Shown here one piece after another: positions 62,382-64,000 of a DNA stretch of 64,000 bases. How positions within the stretch are numbered: the stretch's first letter is position 1; each line of letters opens with the position of its first letter. The DNA comes from Banduia mediterranea (GTDB taxonomy: Bacteria > Pseudomonadota > Gammaproteobacteria > Nevskiales > Nevskiaceae): NCBI RefSeq assembly GCF_031846245.1, contig NZ_JAVRIC010000011.1, positions 1 to 64,000 on the forward strand. The letters run 5' to 3'. The translations under genes were made by a program, and so were the position numbers. The notes under the pieces were generated by a model. That model ran no database searches, was not told where the DNA came from, and worked only from the letters and a program-made list of their open reading frames with translations.

Positions 62382-64000
62382 CTACAGCGCCTTGATCCGG
62401 TCTTCCTGAACCCGCAGCGCTTCCAGATCCGCGCGCTGCTTGGCGACGCGTTGCCGCGCACCGTCCTGGACGTGTTCCGGGGCCTTGCCGAAATTGGGGT
62501 TGGAGATTTGCACTTCGCCCTTGGCGAGGTCGGCTTCGACCTTCGCGATCTGCCGGCCCAGACGCGCCAGCTCGGCATCCTTGTCGATCAGGCCCTTGAT
62601 CGGCACCAGCAGCTTCATCTGGCCGAGCAGGGCCACCGCCGATTCGGGTGCGACTTCGTCGGATTCCAGGAACATCGGGTCTTCGACCCGGGCCAGGAAT
62701 TCGATCGCCACGCGCATGCGCTGGGTGCGGGCGGCGTCGGCGTCCGTGGCGTTCTGCAACAGCAGCGGCAGCGGCTTGCCGGGCGCGATGTCCATTTCGC
62801 CGCGAATCTGGCGGATGCCGAGGATGAAGGCCTTCAGCCATTCGATATCGGCTTCGGCGGCTTCGTCGATCCGGCTGGCGTCGGCGCGCGGATAGGGCTG
62901 GTGCATGATCGTGTCGCCTGCGGCCGCAGCCAGCGGGGCGATGCGCTCGCGCACTTCCTCGGTGATGAACGGCATCAGCGGGTGCAGCAGGCGCAAGGAC
63001 GTTTCGAGCACGCGCACCAGGGTACGCCGCGTGCCGCGTTGCTGCACCGCGTTGCCGGATTGCAGCGCCGGTTTCGCCAGTTCCAGATACCAGTCGCAGT
63101 ACTCGTTCCAGACGAACTGGTAGAGCGCCTGGGCCAGCAGATCGAAGCGATAGCTTTCGAAGTGCGCGGCGACTTCGGTTTCGAGCTTCTGCAGACGCGA
63201 CACGATCCATCGGTCGGCGACCGACAGCTCGAATTGCAGCGTGTCGTCCTGGCCGCAGTCCTGATCCTCGCAGTTCATCAGCACGAAACGCGCGGCGTTC
63301 CAGATCTTGTTGCAGAAGTTGCGGTAGCCGTCGGCGCGGCTGGCGTCGAAGCGGATGTCGCGGCCGGGGCTGGCGAGCGCGGCGAAGGTGAAGCGCAGCG
63401 CGTCCACGCCCAGCGGCGGGATGCCGTCCGGAAACTGCCTGCGCGTGGTCTTTTCGATCTTCTGGGCGAGCTGCGGCTGCATCATGCCGCTGGTGCGCTT
63501 GGCGACGAGGTCTTCGAGGCTGATGCCGTCGACCAGGTCCAGCGGGTCCAGCACATTGCCCTTGGACTTGCTCATCTTCTGGCCTTCCGCATCGCGGATC
63601 AGGCCGGTGACATAGACCTCGCGAAACGGCGGCTTGCCGGTGAAGTACAGGCCCATCATCACCATGCGCGCGATCCAGAAGAAGATGATGTCGAAGCCGG
63701 TGACGAGCACGCTGGTGGGGTAGTAGCGCGCGAGGTCTTCGGTGTCGTCCGGCCAGCCCAGGGTCGCCAGCGGCCACAGGTCCGAGGAGAACCAGGTGTC
63801 GAACACGTCCTCGTCCTGTTTGAGCGCGGTGTCAGGCGTGAGGACTGAGGCATATTTTTCGCGGACTTCGTCCTCGCTGCGGCCGACGTAGACATTTCCG
63901 GCTTCGTCGTACCAGGCCGGGATGCGGTGGCCCCACCACAGCTGGCGGCTGATGCACCAGTCCTGGATGTTGCCGAGCCACTGGTTATAGGTATTGATCC
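62382..64000 (-). CDS. valS: Valyl-tRNA synthetase, C-terminal portion (gene runs past window end)
   Basis: About 538 C-terminal codons are present; the 5' end lies beyond 64000. Reading from the right edge, [28 protein letters not shown] is split here as [10 protein letters not shown] and [15 protein letters not shown], typical of the ValS catalytic core. [27 protein letters not shown] (the KMSKS ATP-binding loop), [11 protein letters not shown] and the anticodon-binding domain with [12 protein letters not shown] follow. The last about 70 residues form the ValS coiled-coil arm ([31 protein letters not shown]). It charges tRNA-Val. The open frame starting at 63806 is internal and not the true start. 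Confidence 0.97.
   Translation of the reverse strand, partial: INTYNQWLGNIQDWCISRQLWWGHRIPAWYDEAGNVYVGRSEDEVREKYASVLTPDTALKQDEDVFDTWFSSDLWPLATLGWPDDTEDLARYYPTSVLVTGFDIIFFWIARMVMMGLYFTGKPPFREVYVTGLIRDAEGQKMSKSKGNVLDPLDLVDGISLEDLVAKRTSGMMQPQLAQKIEKTTRRQFPDGIPPLGVDALRFTFAALASPGRDIRFDASRADGYRNFCNKIWNAARFVLMNCEDQDCGQDDTLQFELSVADRWIVSRLQKLETEVAAHFESYRFDLLAQALYQFVWNEYCDWYLELAKPALQSGNAVQQRGTRRTLVRVLETSLRLLHPLMPFITEEVRERIAPLAAAAGDTIMHQPYPRADASRIDEAAEADIEWLKAFILGIRQIRGEMDIAPGKPLPLLLQNATDADAARTQRMRVAIEFLARVEDPMFLESDEVAPESAVALLGQMKLLVPIKGLIDKDAELARLGRQIAKVEADLAKGEVQISNPNFGKAPEHVQDGARQRVAKQRADLEALRVQEDRIKAL

Overview
The window is GC-rich throughout, with dense genes on both strands and proteobacterial-type neighbours: paoABC, aidB, rlmKL, an EnvZ/OmpR pair, a TIGR04211-like SH3 protein and a POT transporter. 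It reads as a chromosomal segment of a GC-rich gammaproteobacterium, perhaps near Nevskiales/Xanthomonadales. That placement is inference from gene content only; no rRNA is present. No phage, CRISPR array or transposase was seen.

Layout. 54-4976: housekeeping and small enzymes on the minus strand (uracil-DNA glycosylase superfamily, GST, nicotinate phosphoribosyltransferase, hexapeptide acyltransferase, CBS-pair protein). 5193-5723: a plus-strand lipoprotein. 5720-22958 (minus): the most striking region, a roughly 17-kb operon built around two giant PUFA-synthase/PKS-like proteins. The first (2857 aa) reads NPD-NPD-KS-AT-ACP-ACP-ACP-KR-DH. The second (1614 aa) reads KS-AT-DH-phosphopantetheinyl transferase. 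Around them lie a stand-alone ACP, an alpha/beta hydrolase and two alkaline-phosphatase-superfamily enzymes. The set has everything needed to load, activate, elongate, reduce and dehydrate an acyl chain, so it probably makes an unidentified secondary lipid or polyketide.

23304-31523: an elongator tRNA-Met, a degenerate GGDEF-like protein, rlmKL, an exported nucleoside-hydrolase-like protein with altered metal-site residues, a quinone oxidoreductase, and a CBS-containing histidine kinase with a dual-REC regulator. 31809-35625: a Tat-exported molybdenum aldehyde oxidoreductase (paoABC). 35748-41163: two exported peptidases (M28, S9) next to a divergent POT peptide transporter, a plausible peptide-scavenging set. 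41298-44135: aidB, a ClpP-family protease and GDP-mannose mannosyl hydrolase. 44331-49887 (minus): EnvZ/OmpR-like pair, tatD, an HTTM-DCC membrane fusion and a Gly/Asp-rich exported protein.

50105-52765: SH3 membrane protein, alpha/beta hydrolase, outer-membrane-barrel-like protein and TerB-like protein. 52805-58899: a tightly coupled signalling operon (hybrid kinase with three receivers, CheR, CheB, REC-GGDEF) with no chemoreceptor. It is followed by a LuxR-type regulator, a secreted unknown protein, an amidase and the 3' part of valS, whose N-terminal coding part lies beyond position 64000.

Between genes the window carries four copies of a multi-hairpin interspersed repeat (about 95-150 bp), a 116-bp element with terminal inverted repeats, other palindromes between convergent genes, and two clear intrinsic terminators.
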